A stretch of DNA of 64,000 bases. Source: Listeria weihenstephanensis. Its GTDB lineage: Bacteria; Bacillota; Bacilli; Lactobacillales; Listeriaceae. The DNA lies in assembly GCF_003534205.1 (NCBI RefSeq), contig NZ_CP011102.1, positions 2,430,036 to 2,494,035 on the forward strand, in the 5' to 3' direction. The notes below the pieces were generated by a model, which did not search any database, was not told the DNA's origin, and saw nothing but the letters and a program-made list of their open reading frames with translations. Position numbers and translations under genes: made by a program. How positions within the stretch are numbered: the stretch's first letter is position 1; every line of letters starts with the position of its first letter. Positions 17,890-28,746 of the stretch are shown here, piece after piece.

Positions 17890-18705
17890 ATGAATCTTAA
17901 ATGGATGATCATTCCTGCCGTTTTTAGTGTGGTGCTTCTTGCAAGTTGCGTCAGTGATACTTCGGATAAAACAAATTCATATGGTAGCAGTAATAATAAC
18001 TATGGTAAAACGATGGATAAAGCCGAGACGAAAAGTAAGGATGATACTTCACAGGTGGACGCATTGCCGCAAAAAGATGTTTTAGCCACGGTGCAATCGA
18101 AGCTTGATTCTAATGTTGTCGTTATATTACCAACGAGTATTCCCCTTTCTTCTGATAAACATTATCTCAGTGCTGCGACGACATCTACTGACAACAAATA
18201 TGACGTTGTATTTTACGAAACGAAGCAACCAACTTCTGTGAATAGTCCAGACTTAAAGGATACATCTAAAGCCACGCCAATCGCCACCGTTTCTGGGCAG
18301 AACTACGAAACCGAAGAGGAAGCTGGCGAGGCAACGGGGCATTTGAATAACGTCAATACTGGGGTTAATGGCGTTGACCTCGGTTCGGGCATCACAGGCT
18401 ATTCCGATGCTGGCGCGGGCTCTACTTTTCTAAATTGGGCGGAAGGTCGCTATAGTTTAGGCGTTCGTAATACGACAAGCGCGGATCCGGAGGTTTCGAT
18501 TGATCTTGCTAAAAAAGTGGTCGCGAAACTAGAGAAAGAAACGTTGCCGATTCCGCACCAATTAGGCGCTGTAAAATTGGAAGCTGAGCCGAATAGAGCA
18601 GATGGAAACAGCATTCGCTGGCAGAATCAGAAAACCGTTTATTCTGTGAGTCAATTTGCCGATCCGCTAGACGGTGTTTCCATTGCGACTAGTTATGAAA
18701 AATAG
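17890..18705 (+). CDS. Lipoprotein of unknown function
   Basis: A 271-residue lipoprotein with signal MIIPAVFSVV and lipobox LLASC, followed by an Asn/Ser/Lys-rich linker (about residues 20-60) and a folded domain. I do not recognise the domain; segments such as VVILPTSIPLS, KYDVVFYETKQP and AEGRYSLGVRN suggest a beta-rich fold. The ATG at 17890 is chosen over the preceding GTG because AGAGGTG is then seven bases away. It stands alone between the corA terminator and a repeat element. Confidence 0.78.
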   Translation: MNLKWMIIPAVFSVVLLASCVSDTSDKTNSYGSSNNNYGKTMDKAETKSKDDTSQVDALPQKDVLATVQSKLDSNVVVILPTSIPLSSDKHYLSAATTSTDNKYDVVFYETKQPTSVNSPDLKDTSKATPIATVSGQNYETEEEAGEATGHLNNVNTGVNGVDLGSGITGYSDAGAGSTFLNWAEGRYSLGVRNTTSADPEVSIDLAKKVVAKLEKETLPIPHQLGAVKLEAEPNRADGNSIRWQNQKTVYSVSQFADPLDGVSIATSYEK

Positions 18706-18718
18706 GATACACACAAAA

Positions 18719-18940
18719 CGAGACTGGGACAAAACTCAAGATAAAGCAAAATCGCCTCACCCTTTTTTAGGGTAAGACGAAAAATTTTGCTTTACACAAA
18801 TCGAGCGAAAGCGCTTGTATTCAGGGAGTTTGGTGGAAGCCGGAAGCGGAGCATACTCGTGTATGTGAGAACCGGAAGTCCGCCAAACTCCCTGAATGCG
18901 AGCGCTTGCCGCCGATTTATCTGGGTTATGTCCCAGACTT
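18719..18940. repeat. Structured intergenic repeat, family I, copy 2 (most complete)
   Basis: This element fills the space between two convergent genes and folds on itself at several levels. An outer stem pairs agactgggaca (18721) with tgtcccagact (18929-18939). Hairpin A has 11-bp perfect arms (18742-18752 and 18784-18794) around an accct/agggt inner stem. Hairpin B has arms at 18821-18837 and 18879-18895 (16 of 17 plus one G-T), preceded and followed by aaatcg…cgattt ends, and a catac/gtatg mini-hairpin at its tip (18852-18865). It could terminate both flanking genes. The gagactgggaca ends resemble a class of intergenic elements common in Firmicutes. Confidence 0.8.
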
Positions 18941-18943
18941 GTT

Positions 18944-19477
18944 TTATTCTTTTCCGGCTTCTTCTAAGATCAACTGTTCCAACTCTTCCGCTGAAATATG
19001 TTCGTCAAAGATATGCTCGCCGATAATAACGGTTGGTACCAGGCGGATATTCGCAGCGTTTGCTTCTGCAATAATTTTCTCCGCTTGTTCCTTGTTATCT
19101 TGCTCAGAAAGGCCGATTTCATCTTGTGCGAAATTAGCGACTTCTTCCAATGTTAGAGAGCCCCAAAGATCTTGTCTTGCGTATATTTCATCCAGAATTT
19201 CAAGCGTTTGTTCTGGCGCCGAATAATCTAAATAATGATGGAATACGTTACCGCGCTGCAATGATTCTTTTTCTTTGTCGAATGGTTTCACGATTAATTC
19301 GATGCGCCCCGATTCCAAGTAACGCGTTAAAATATCACGTGATTTCTCATGCCATTCGCGGCAAAATGGGCACCGTACATTCACAAACGTGATCACTTTT
19401 ACCGGTGCGTCGCTTTTCCCAATATGAATTCCTGCTTCTGTTCCTACATTTCCTGCTATAATTTCACTAATATCCAT
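18944..19477 (-). CDS. DsbA-family thioredoxin-fold protein
   Basis: A 177-residue protein with KVITFVNVRCPFCREWH, giving a CPFC redox motif near residue 37, an inserted helical region, and a cis-Pro loop RLVPTVIIGEH. No signal peptide or membrane anchor is present, so it probably acts in the cytoplasm as a thiol oxidoreductase or glutathione-S-transferase-like DsbA member; the substrate is unknown. It is the last gene of a minus-strand group after the LDH-like and UPF0223 genes, 13 nt from the latter. Confidence 0.85.
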   Translation of the reverse strand: MDISEIIAGNVGTEAGIHIGKSDAPVKVITFVNVRCPFCREWHEKSRDILTRYLESGRIELIVKPFDKEKESLQRGNVFHHYLDYSAPEQTLEILDEIYARQDLWGSLTLEEVANFAQDEIGLSEQDNKEQAEKIIAEANAANIRLVPTVIIGEHIFDEHISAEELEQLILEEAGKE

Positions 19478-19490
19478 TTTCTAATTCCTC

Positions 19491-19763
19491 CTAGGGTTGC
19501 ATTTTGATTTTACTTGTCGTTGCATTTTTCACGAGTTGCATGACCCGATATGCCGAATAGCCACTCGCTTTTTCAAACTCTTTACCGAGGCTTTTTTCTT
19601 CGCCAATCGAACGCACGACTTGCTTAAAATCATTATATTTTGCTTTTATTTCTGCGGCTTCGATACCTGTTTCATAGGCTTTCTCAACCGCTTGGTAAAA
19701 GTTAATAACTGTTGCCATCTCATCTGTTGACCAATCTAAGTTGATCGGATAACTATACTCCAC
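19491..19763 (-). CDS. UPF0223 family protein (YktA-like)
   Basis: A 90-residue helical protein (YSYPINLDWSTDEMATVINF…SGYSAYRVMQLVK) matching UPF0223, whose function is unknown. The start is GTG at 19763, placed by a strong AAGGAGG eight bases upstream; this gives the usual family length, whereas the longer frame reads into the upstream gene. It overlaps the end of the LDH-like gene by 11 nt, implying coupled translation. Confidence 0.87.
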   Translation of the reverse strand: MEYSYPINLDWSTDEMATVINFYQAVEKAYETGIEAAEIKAKYNDFKQVVRSIGEEKSLGKEFEKASGYSAYRVMQLVKNATTSKIKMQP

Positions 19764-20703
19764 GTGTCTTTCCTCCTTCGTTTGGTAAACCTGCTTGTGC
19801 CGCTTTTTCGAGTGATGCCACGACAACTCCCAGCTGTTTTTGCTCGTTGTCTGAGAGCGTTAGCGGAACAATCGATTTAACGCCGGTAGCACCGATAATG
19901 GCTGGTACACTCATGAACCCAGCCTCCATACCAAATTGCTTTTCTACATACACGCCCACGGTTAAAATAATATTCTCATCATGTAAAATGGTCGTTGTTA
20001 GTTCGACGAGCCCAAGTGCGATGCTATAATCAAACAAGCGATCTTCCGCTAGTGCTTCACTTGGCAACTCGCGTATTTGTTTGGTGATCGGCTCCAATTT
20101 TTCAAAAGAATAACGCTCGGGATTTTCCATGATGTAACTCATGATCGGCCGGCCACCAATATAAGCGCGGCTCCAAACGGGTACACCAAGCTCCAGGGTA
20201 CTACCAATCATATAGGCATGCGCATTTCTAGCATTCACTTGAAAATGACGACCTAGCTCCGATCGTAAATAGGCTGTATCAAGCATCGTCCCAAGCGCGA
20301 TAATCTTCTCTTCGGCAAGTCCTGAGAATTTCATAATCCAATGCGCGACGATTTCACTTTGCGGTGTCGCAACGACGCAAATCCCTTGAAAACCTGATTC
20401 CATCCACTGATTCACGTATTTGCGAACTACAGATGAAGCTTGTTGCATATCCTCCGTTGCGACGAATGGGTCATGTGTAAAAACAATCATCGTTGCGTTG
20501 CGACATTCCGTGAAGTTTCCGGTTGTAAGTTGTGTTTTAGGCTTGAAGTAAGCGCCATAATGCAGATCTTTTAGCGGTAATGCTTTTTTCTCAGCCACAA
20601 AGCAAACCTCTACATTTTGTTGTTGATTCATAAGTGCGAAAGCATAGTTTGTACTTAGCTTATTCGTTCCAATAATAGCAATTTTCTTATGATCTGTAGC
20701 CAT
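19753..20703 (-). CDS. Lactate/malate dehydrogenase-like protein lacking catalytic residues
   Basis: The 316 residues align by eye with L-lactate dehydrogenase: N-terminal KIAIIGTNKLSTNYAFALM, the LDTAYLRSELGRHF segment (keeps the Asp and Arg of LDTxxxR), and NAHAYMIGSTLELGVPVWS followed by IGG. However, the nucleotide-binding GxGxxG is replaced by GTNKLS, the specificity loop lacks the usual Arg, and the catalytic GEHGD is replaced by GSTLE, removing the active-site His. It is therefore unlikely to be a working lactate dehydrogenase. The ATG at 20703 follows AGGAGG by nine bases. Confidence 0.85.
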   Translation of the reverse strand: MATDHKKIAIIGTNKLSTNYAFALMNQQQNVEVCFVAEKKALPLKDLHYGAYFKPKTQLTTGNFTECRNATMIVFTHDPFVATEDMQQASSVVRKYVNQWMESGFQGICVVATPQSEIVAHWIMKFSGLAEEKIIALGTMLDTAYLRSELGRHFQVNARNAHAYMIGSTLELGVPVWSRAYIGGRPIMSYIMENPERYSFEKLEPITKQIRELPSEALAEDRLFDYSIALGLVELTTTILHDENIILTVGVYVEKQFGMEAGFMSVPAIIGATGVKSIVPLTLSDNEQKQLGVVVASLEKAAQAGLPNEGGKTRGV

Positions 20704-20785
20704 ATATGCACGCCTCCTATTCTCTGATGTGTCCTTCTTTATTTTATCATGAATCCTATAGCGATAGAAATATTGTGCCTTTAAA

Positions 20786-20824
20786 AAAAGCATCGACTCC
20801 GTTTTAGCAGAATCAATGCTTTTG
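20786..20824 (-). terminator. Terminator upstream of the LDH-like gene
   Basis: Complementary arms around 20786-20799 and 20810-20823 (aaaagcat… / …atgctttt) are followed by T residues on the minus strand. It ends the transcript of the small membrane protein genes at 20829-21559. Confidence 0.75.
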
Positions 20825-20828
20825 CTCG

Positions 20829-21143
20829 CTAGTCCTCGTCGTTCTCTAAGGCTAGACGTTTATTTTTTCGTAAATAGTGTGTTGCGATGCAGAAGAATGT
20901 TGGTAAAACATAACTAACAATACACAGTAAAATGACTTCCAACACAGATTTTTGGATATTATCATTGGTCAGTTTAATAAAACCAGTGATTGGTGTTTCG
21001 AGAATTTGTATGACTGATTTGATGCCACCTGTATCGTGCATGTGGTGAATGAAGCCAATAATAAAGGCTATAATCGTCAGTACAAAGCAAATTCCTGATA
21101 TAACATACGCCACCCAAAAGAGCGCTCGCTTCGTTGTCCCCAT
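20829..21143 (-). CDS. Small membrane protein, paralogue of the adjacent gene
   Basis: A 104-residue protein with two predicted membrane segments (about residues 9-30 and 65-90) separated by an extracytoplasmic loop that starts with FIHHMHDTGG. The ordering FIHHMH…ILETPITG…SYVLPTFFCIATHYL matches the neighbour at 21239-21559, so the two arose by tandem duplication. I know no function for the family. The Shine-Dalgarno (AGGTGG) is rather far from the ATG. Confidence 0.75.
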   Translation of the reverse strand: MGTTKRALFWVAYVISGICFVLTIIAFIIGFIHHMHDTGGIKSVIQILETPITGFIKLTNDNIQKSVLEVILLCIVSYVLPTFFCIATHYLRKNKRLALENDED

Positions 21144-21238
21144 TTTTTCAGCTAACCACCTGTCGTATTTTGTGTCACACTAAAGTCTTCTTTCTCATTC
21201 TACTCCTTTTACTATGTAAAATCACACAAAAGCCCTTT

Positions 21239-21559
21239 TTAATGAATAAAGCGGCTATTTTCGTGTGTTTCAAGATAATCTTTCTTCAAGAAATAGGTAG
21301 AAACGCAGAAAAATGCTGGCATCACGTAACAGATAATAATCGCTAGGAACATGGACCACACTGGATTTGCTATGTGAACTTGAAAAATGGCTGGATCTGT
21401 TACTGGACTAGCTAAAATTCGCAAAACTGCACGCCAACTGTCGGTCTCATGCATATGAATGATAAAACCGTGAACAATGTTAACAATAAAACCGAGAAAG
21501 AAAATCGCTGAGAAGCTATAGACAACACCGAAGATAATTTTTTCCATCTGTTTCTTCAA
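21239..21559 (-). CDS. Small membrane protein, paralogue of the adjacent gene
   Basis: A 106-residue protein with two membrane segments, sharing the layout FIIHMHET…ILASPVTD…CYVMPAFFCVSTYFL with the gene at 20829-21143. The TTG at 21559 is five bases from AGGTG, so it is used as start; the ATG at 21547 is the alternative. Function unknown. Similar topology and conserved HMH and Phe-Phe-Cys elements in both copies suggest selection for a shared role. Confidence 0.72.
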   Translation of the reverse strand: MKKQMEKIIFGVVYSFSAIFFLGFIVNIVHGFIIHMHETDSWRAVLRILASPVTDPAIFQVHIANPVWSMFLAIIICYVMPAFFCVSTYFLKKDYLETHENSRFIH

Positions 21560-21647
21560 TTTTACACCTGGATTCTTTAGTTTTTTATATTTATATCATA
21601 CTACTTTGTTTTTGATTTCACAATAGTTAATTGCATCAAACAAAAGA

Positions 21648-21890
21648 ACGCCAAACCCTCAACTGGGTAAGACGTACATTCCGCTTCCAACAAATCGAGC
21701 GAAAGCGTTTGTAGTCAGGAGATTCAGTGGAACAAAGGGTGGCAAACTCATTACATTCCTTTGCATATTGAGGTTCTACTTCGCTTTGCTTCAAAGAATC
21801 TCAACAAAGCGGAGCGTACGACTGTACGTGAGAACCGGAAGTCCGCTGAATCTCCTGAATGCGAACGCTTGTCGCCGATTTATCAGGAAT
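21648..21890. repeat. Structured intergenic repeat, family I, copy 3
   Basis: This copy lies between a small membrane gene and pdhD. It keeps caaatcgagcgaaagcg at the left, hairpin arms at 21715-21731 and 21842-21858, the core agcggagcgtacgactgtac (21808-21827) with a cgtac/gtacg tip, and gtcgccgatttat at the right. Compared with copy 2 the tip carries an extra stretch (21732-21805) with its own inverted repeat, and the outer stem has decayed. Arm differences from copy 2 are all compensated on the opposite arm. Confidence 0.75.
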
Positions 21891-21900
21891 ATATAACTGT

Positions 21901-23304
21901 TTACATATGGATTGGGCGGCCTAGCGCTAACTCTGCGGCTTCCATTGTTAACTCGCCTAATGATGGGTGAGCGTGAATAGTAAGCGCGATGTCTTCCGCT
22001 GTTACGCCTGTTTCGATTGCAAGTCCGATTTCAGAGATGATATCGGATGCGTTCATTCCAGCAACTTGAGCGCCTAGGATAAGTCCGTCTTCTTTACGTG
22101 TTACGAGACGTACGAAACCTTCTGGAGCGTCAAGGGATAGGGCACGACCATTACCGCCAAATGGGAATTTAGCAGCTTTTACGTCGAAGCCTTTTTCTTT
22201 TGCTTCTTTTTCTGTCAAACCAACTGTTGCTAATTCCGGATCACTGAAAACCACTGCTGGTAGAGCTGTGTAGTCATTTTCAGATGCTTCGCCAGCGATT
22301 GCTTCAGCGGCAACTTTTGCTTCGTAGCTTGCTTTGTGGGCAAGTGGAACACCAGGAACGATGTCGCCGATAGCAAAAACGTTAGAAATATTTGTGCGCC
22401 CTTGTTTGTCAACTTCGATCAAACCACGTTCGCTTAATTTCACGCCTAGTTGTTCTAAGCCGATATCGTCTGTATTTGGACGACGACCTACTGTTACTAA
22501 TACGTAGTCTGCTTCAACGGTTTTTGTTTCGCCGTCAGCTTCGTACGTTACTTTTACGCCGTTTTCAGTTTCTTCGGCAGATTTCGCCAAAGCTTTTGTT
22601 ACGATTTCCACGCCTTTACCTTTAAGGTTGCGTTTTACAAGGGAAATCATATCTTTTTCGTACGTTGGCAAGATTTCTGGTCCGCCTTCAAGAATTGTTA
22701 ACTCTGTTCCAAGGTTAGCAAATGCGCCACCAAGTTCCGTACCGATGTAACCACCGCCGATTACGACAAGTTTTTTCGGTACTTCTGTAAGAGCTAGCGC
22801 GCCTGTTGAGCTAAGAACACGTTTGCCAAATTTGAATCCTGGAATCTCGATTGGACGAGAACCAGTTGCGATAATGACATTGTTGAACGTATAAGTTTGC
22901 GCTGATTCTGGGTGGATAACTCGCAAGGAGTGCTCATCAACGAAGAAAGCTTCTCCTTCTAACATTTCCACTTTATTCTTTTTAAGCAAGCCTTTTACGC
23001 CTGTTGTTAATTTACTAACGACAGAACCTTTCCATTCTTGCGCTTTTGTGAAGTCTAGGTTCACGCCATCTGCTGTGATACCCATGTTATCGGAATGTTT
23101 CGCTTCAGCAAAGCGGTGACCAACTGTGATCAAAGCTTTGGAAGGGATACAACCAACGTTTAAACAAACGCCGCCGTAATGTTCTTTCTCGATAATTGTT
23201 ACTTTTTGTCCTAATTGTGCTGCGCGAATTGCCGCAACATATCCGCCGGGTCCTGCACCGATTACGATGGTGTCTCTTTCTTCTGGAAAATCGCCTACTA
23301 CCAT
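21901..23304 (-). CDS. pdhD: Dihydrolipoamide dehydrogenase (E3)
   Basis: This flavoprotein reoxidises the lipoyl groups of the pyruvate dehydrogenase complex, producing NADH. The 467 residues contain the FAD fold [19 protein letters not shown], the redox disulfide [15 protein letters not shown], the NAD-binding [13 protein letters not shown], the second FAD contact VFAIGDIV and the interface [13 protein letters not shown] with the catalytic His-Glu. Its Shine-Dalgarno lies in the end of pdhC, four bases between genes. It is the last gene of the pdh operon. Confidence 0.96.
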   Translation of the reverse strand: MVVGDFPEERDTIVIGAGPGGYVAAIRAAQLGQKVTIIEKEHYGGVCLNVGCIPSKALITVGHRFAEAKHSDNMGITADGVNLDFTKAQEWKGSVVSKLTTGVKGLLKKNKVEMLEGEAFFVDEHSLRVIHPESAQTYTFNNVIIATGSRPIEIPGFKFGKRVLSSTGALALTEVPKKLVVIGGGYIGTELGGAFANLGTELTILEGGPEILPTYEKDMISLVKRNLKGKGVEIVTKALAKSAEETENGVKVTYEADGETKTVEADYVLVTVGRRPNTDDIGLEQLGVKLSERGLIEVDKQGRTNISNVFAIGDIVPGVPLAHKASYEAKVAAEAIAGEASENDYTALPAVVFSDPELATVGLTEKEAKEKGFDVKAAKFPFGGNGRALSLDAPEGFVRLVTRKEDGLILGAQVAGMNASDIISEIGLAIETGVTAEDIALTIHAHPSLGELTMEAAELALGRPIHM

Positions 23305-23308
23305 TTTT

Positions 23309-24943
23309 TTACGCCTCCATTAGTAAAAGTTCTGGGTCATTTAATAACCGCTTGATATTGTTCATAGCCTTTTGAGCTGTTGCGCCGTCGATTACGCGGT
23401 GGTCGAAGCTTAGTGATAGAGCAAGTACTGGTGCTGCTACGATTTCACCGTCTTTAACGATTGCTTTTTCTGCGATACGACCTACACCTAAAATGGCAAC
23501 CTCAGGGTAGTTGATAACTGGTGTGAACCATTGTCCACCAGCTGATCCGATATTTGAGATAGTAGAAGAACCGTGACGCATTTCTTCACCTGTCAATTTA
23601 CCGTCGCGTGCTTTTGTAGCTAATTCGTTAATTTCGTTGGAGATTGCAAAAATCGATTTTTTGTCAGCGTCTTTGATAACTGGTACATAAAGACCGTGAT
23701 CTGTATCCGCTGCAATACCGATATTGAAATAATGTTTGTAAACTAGTTCGTCTGTTGCATCGTCAAGTGTCGTGTTGAGCACTGGGAACTCACGCAATGT
23801 GTTTACTAGCGCTTTTACCATGTAAGGTAGGAAAGTAAGTTTGATACCTTTTTCAGCTGCTACGTCTTTGAAACGTTTACGGTGAACCATCAAAGCAGAA
23901 ACTTCGATTTCGTCCATCAACGTTACGTGCGGAGCAGTGTGTTTCGAGTTAACCATTGCTTTCGCGATAGCTTTACGAGTTGGTGTTAATTTCTCGCGTG
24001 ATTCTGGGTATGTTCCGCCGCTAACAACTGGTGCTGCTTTTGCTGCTGGTTTCGCCGCTGCAGTTTCTTGTGATGCCGCTGCTGGAGCTGCTTCACTTGC
24101 TACTGCTGCTGTGTCGCCATTTAGGAATGCATCAACGTCTGCGCTAAGAACGCGGTTGTTTTTGCCTGATCCTGCAACTTGACGGATGTCTACGCCTTTT
24201 TCACGGGCATATTTACGTACAGATGGCATCGCGATAACTAGACCGTTTGGATCTTTTTGCGATGATGGTGTACCGTTTCCACCTGATACGGGAGCTTGTG
24301 CTGCGTTATTGTTTTCGAGTTTCGCAGTGTCGGCTGGAGATTCTGGAGTAGAAGAGTGATCGGCTGTTGCTTCGCCTTCAAAGTCGCCCTCGAACGTGAT
24401 TAGCACTTGACCAACTGTTGCTACTACGCCTTCGCCAACTAAGATGTCTTTTACAGTTCCCGCTACAGGAGATGTAATTTCTTCGACAGATTTATCGTTT
24501 TGGACTTCAAAAATTGTCGCGTCTTCTTCAATTTGGTCGCCTGGTTTGACGAACCATTTCACGATTTCGCCTTCATGAATTCCTTCACCAATATCTGGTA
24601 ATTTGAATTCGTAACTGCCTTTTCCGCCTGCTGGTGCTGCCGGAGCCGCTGCGGGTGTAGATACAGGTGCTGCTGGCGCTTCTTCAGCGTCGTTTTCGTG
24701 GCCTTCAACACCATCAAACGTGATTAAAACTTGTCCAACTGTTGCTACTACGCCTTCACCGACAAGGATTTCTTTGACAGTTCCTGTTACGGGAGAAGTA
24801 ATTTCTTCAACAGATTTGTCATTTTGAACTTCAAAAAGGGACGCGTCTTCTTCGATCTTATCGCCTGGTTTAACGAACCATTTGACGATTTCTCCTTCAT
24901 GTATACCTTCACCAATGTCCGGTAATTTAAATGAATATGCCAT
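23309..24943 (-). CDS. pdhC: Pyruvate dehydrogenase E2, dihydrolipoyl acetyltransferase
   Basis: The structural core of the complex. The 544 residues carry two lipoyl domains (about 1-78 and 111-190), each with a lipoyl-lysine DKSVEEI motif, joined by Ala/Pro-rich linkers; a peripheral-subunit-binding domain ([18 protein letters not shown], about 240-275); and the catalytic domain ending with the active-site motif [10 protein letters not shown]. The two lipoyl domains are nearly identical, pointing to recent duplication or conversion. AGGAGG precedes the ATG. An unusual 255-bp spacer separates it from pdhB. Confidence 0.96.
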   Translation of the reverse strand: MAYSFKLPDIGEGIHEGEIVKWFVKPGDKIEEDASLFEVQNDKSVEEITSPVTGTVKEILVGEGVVATVGQVLITFDGVEGHENDAEEAPAAPVSTPAAAPAAPAGGKGSYEFKLPDIGEGIHEGEIVKWFVKPGDQIEEDATIFEVQNDKSVEEITSPVAGTVKDILVGEGVVATVGQVLITFEGDFEGEATADHSSTPESPADTAKLENNNAAQAPVSGGNGTPSSQKDPNGLVIAMPSVRKYAREKGVDIRQVAGSGKNNRVLSADVDAFLNGDTAAVASEAAPAAASQETAAAKPAAKAAPVVSGGTYPESREKLTPTRKAIAKAMVNSKHTAPHVTLMDEIEVSALMVHRKRFKDVAAEKGIKLTFLPYMVKALVNTLREFPVLNTTLDDATDELVYKHYFNIGIAADTDHGLYVPVIKDADKKSIFAISNEINELATKARDGKLTGEEMRHGSSTISNIGSAGGQWFTPVINYPEVAILGVGRIAEKAIVKDGEIVAAPVLALSLSFDHRVIDGATAQKAMNNIKRLLNDPELLLMEA

Positions 24944-25054
24944 TTTTTAAAAGCCTCCTGTTAATTTTGATGTGGGTCTTAGTCAGCGTAACTTGCTGGC
25001 TTAAAGCCTCATTATACATGGGAACGTAGCGAACATGTAATCCATGTACTGCGT

Positions 25055-25196
25055 TCGTCATGTTTGGCGCCTTCGGATCTAGTTTCAAGAACCAGCCTCT
25101 CGGAAATTTCGTGGCCTCCGCAAAAACCAAGTGTGGGTTTTCACTGCGCCCTCTAACAATTTCTGTCGAGGCTAACGGGCTCTTTCCACTTTTCTA
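25055..25196 (-). repeat. Dispersed intergenic repeat, family II, copy B
   Basis: This sequence fills most of the pdhB-pdhC spacer and corresponds to the repeat behind pycA (5449-5586), in the same orientation relative to the upstream gene. Shared blocks include gccttcggatctag, caagtg and taacgggctc/gaacgggccg. Next to it (25022-25058) a further imperfect hairpin with catgt…acatg arms is present. Within the operon mRNA it could affect RNA stability or the pdhAB to pdhCD ratio. Confidence 0.72.
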
Positions 25197-25198
25197 AT

Positions 25199-26176
25199 TT
25201 AGAAAGCAAGTACCTCTTTCACACGCTCAACAATATCGTTATGGTTTGGTAACCAAACTGTTTCTGCTTGTGCGAATGGGAAGACGCTGTCTGGTGCTGT
25301 AACACGCATCACTGGTGCTTCTAGTGAAAGGATGGCGCGGTCGTTGATTTCAGCGATAACGTTAGCAGCGATTCCTGCTTGTTTTTGCGCTTCTTGAACG
25401 ACTACTACGCGGTTTGTTTTCTTAACAGAAGCGATGATTGTGTCTACATCCAACGGGCTGATTGTACGAAGGTCGATAACTTCAACGGATACGCCTTCTT
25501 TTTCTAGTTCTTCAGCTGCTTTCACAGATTCTTGAACCATTGCGCCGTATGTGATGACAGAAACGTCTGTACCTTCACGACGAACGGCTGCTTTACCGAT
25601 TTCGATTGTGTACTCGCCTTCTGGAACTTCTTGACGGAATGAGCGGTATAATTTCATGTGCTCTAAGAAAATAACTGGATCGTTATCGCGGATTGCTGAG
25701 ATCAAAAGACCTTTTGCATCGTATGGTGTTGACGGGATAACAACTTTTAGACCTGGTGATTGTGCCATTAGGCCTTCCAAGTTATCCGCGTGAAGTTCAG
25801 GTGTATGAACCCCACCACCGAATGGCGCGCGAATTGTGATTGGTGCAGTACGTGTGCCACCAGTACGGTAACGCATACGTGCCATTTGACCAGCAACAGA
25901 ATCCATTACTTCAAAAACGAAACCGAAGAATTGAATTTCAGGAACTGGGCGGAAACCTTCTAGCGCAAGACCGATAGCAAGACCACCGATACCTGATTCT
26001 GCAAGTGGCGTATCGAATACACGATCTTCGCCAAACTCTGCTTGAAGTCCTTCAGTAGCACGGAAAACCCCGCCGTTATTACCTACATCTTCACCGAAAA
26101 CTAATACGTTCTCGTCATTTCTTAGTTCTACTGCAAGCGCATCTGTAATCGCTTGAATCATTGTTTTTTGCGCCAT
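25199..26176 (-). CDS. pdhB: Pyruvate dehydrogenase E1 component, beta subunit
   Basis: The 325-residue transketolase-like beta subunit that forms the E1 heterotetramer with PdhA. Visible features are [42 protein letters not shown], the [18 protein letters not shown] loop and the C-terminal transketolase domain [18 protein letters not shown]. The gene starts two bases after the pdhA stop with its Shine-Dalgarno inside pdhA, so the two E1 subunits are made in equal amounts. A family II repeat follows. Confidence 0.96.
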   Translation of the reverse strand: MAQKTMIQAITDALAVELRNDENVLVFGEDVGNNGGVFRATEGLQAEFGEDRVFDTPLAESGIGGLAIGLALEGFRPVPEIQFFGFVFEVMDSVAGQMARMRYRTGGTRTAPITIRAPFGGGVHTPELHADNLEGLMAQSPGLKVVIPSTPYDAKGLLISAIRDNDPVIFLEHMKLYRSFRQEVPEGEYTIEIGKAAVRREGTDVSVITYGAMVQESVKAAEELEKEGVSVEVIDLRTISPLDVDTIIASVKKTNRVVVVQEAQKQAGIAANVIAEINDRAILSLEAPVMRVTAPDSVFPFAQAETVWLPNHNDIVERVKEVLAF

Positions 26177-26178
26177 GA

Positions 26179-28060
<1,882 letters not shown>

Positions 28061-28078
28061 AATCGGAAGTAAAATCCA

Positions 28079-28107
28079 TTCACAACACGCGCTTTTTTTG
28101 GTAAAAT
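28079..28107 (+). promoter_or_regulatory. Promoter of def
   Basis: TTCACA (28079-28084) and TAAAAT (28102-28107) are spaced by 17 bp, and the −10 is preceded by TGG. A second TATAAT lies further upstream at 28058-28063. Confidence 0.55.
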
Positions 28108-28140
28108 GAAGATAAGTTTATAAGAACAGGAGCGAAAAAA

Positions 28141-28692
28141 ATGCTTACAATGGATGATATAGTCCGTGAGGGGGACCCCGTTTTGCGCGCTGTCGCAGAG
28201 CCTGTCACTTTTCCCCTATCGGATGAAGATAAGAAAACAGGTCAAAAGATGTTAGAATTTCTGATTAATAGTCAAGATCCCGAAATTGCTGAAAAACATG
28301 AATTACGTGGTGGTGTTGGTATTGCTGCACCGCAAATTGCTGTTTCGAAGCGCTATATCGCGATTCATGTGCATGATGATAATGATCGTTTATACAGCCA
28401 CATTTTGTACAATCCAAAGATTCGCAGTCATTCCGTCGAAAATGCGTGTTTAGGCGGCGGCGAAGGTTGTCTTTCGGTTGATCGTGAGGTTCCAGGTTAT
28501 GTCGTTCGTCATGCTCGTGTGACGGTGGAAGCTTTTGATGAAAACGGGAAACCCTTTAAGTTGCGATTGAAAGATTATCCTGCGATTGTTGTGCAGCATG
28601 AAATCGATCATTTGAACGGGGTTATGTTTTACGATCATATTAATAAGCAGAACCCATCGTATTTGCCACCAGACGTGACGATTTACGAATAA
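28141..28692 (+). CDS. def: Peptide deformylase, type 2
   Basis: This metalloenzyme removes the formyl group from nascent proteins. The 183-residue length and an insertion in the first half fit the Gram-positive type 2 enzymes. All three motifs are present: GVGIAAPQ (near 60), EGCLSV (near 110, metal-binding Cys) and QHEIDH (near 154, HExxH metal ligands and catalytic Glu). AGGAGCG precedes the ATG. It is transcribed alone and has its own terminator. Confidence 0.96.
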   Translation: MLTMDDIVREGDPVLRAVAEPVTFPLSDEDKKTGQKMLEFLINSQDPEIAEKHELRGGVGIAAPQIAVSKRYIAIHVHDDNDRLYSHILYNPKIRSHSVENACLGGGEGCLSVDREVPGYVVRHARVTVEAFDENGKPFKLRLKDYPAIVVQHEIDHLNGVMFYDHINKQNPSYLPPDVTIYE

Positions 28693-28703
28693 TAGTACAG
28701 AAT

Positions 28704-28746
28704 AAAAGCAATTTGAGCTGTTCAGTAGGCTCGAATTGCTTTTTTA
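28704..28746 (+). terminator. Terminator of def
   Basis: Fifteen-base arms (aaaagcaatttgagc / gctcgaattgctttt, one mismatch) surround a ten-base loop, followed by T residues. Confidence 0.85.

Noticed and set aside
18719-21890. Insertion sequence or transposase remnant at the family I repeats
   Set aside because: No coding frame with transposase motifs is present in or beside any copy; only structured non-coding DNA is seen.
23309-24943. pdhC internal duplication as an assembly or frame problem
   Set aside because: The near-identical lipoyl domains are a normal feature of E2 proteins with two lipoyl domains, and the frame is intact throughout.
24927-25130. Minus-strand ORF of 67 codons in the pdhB-pdhC spacer
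   Set aside because: It lies in the family II repeat and its hairpin; the equivalent repeat behind pycA has a different frame, so it is not coding.
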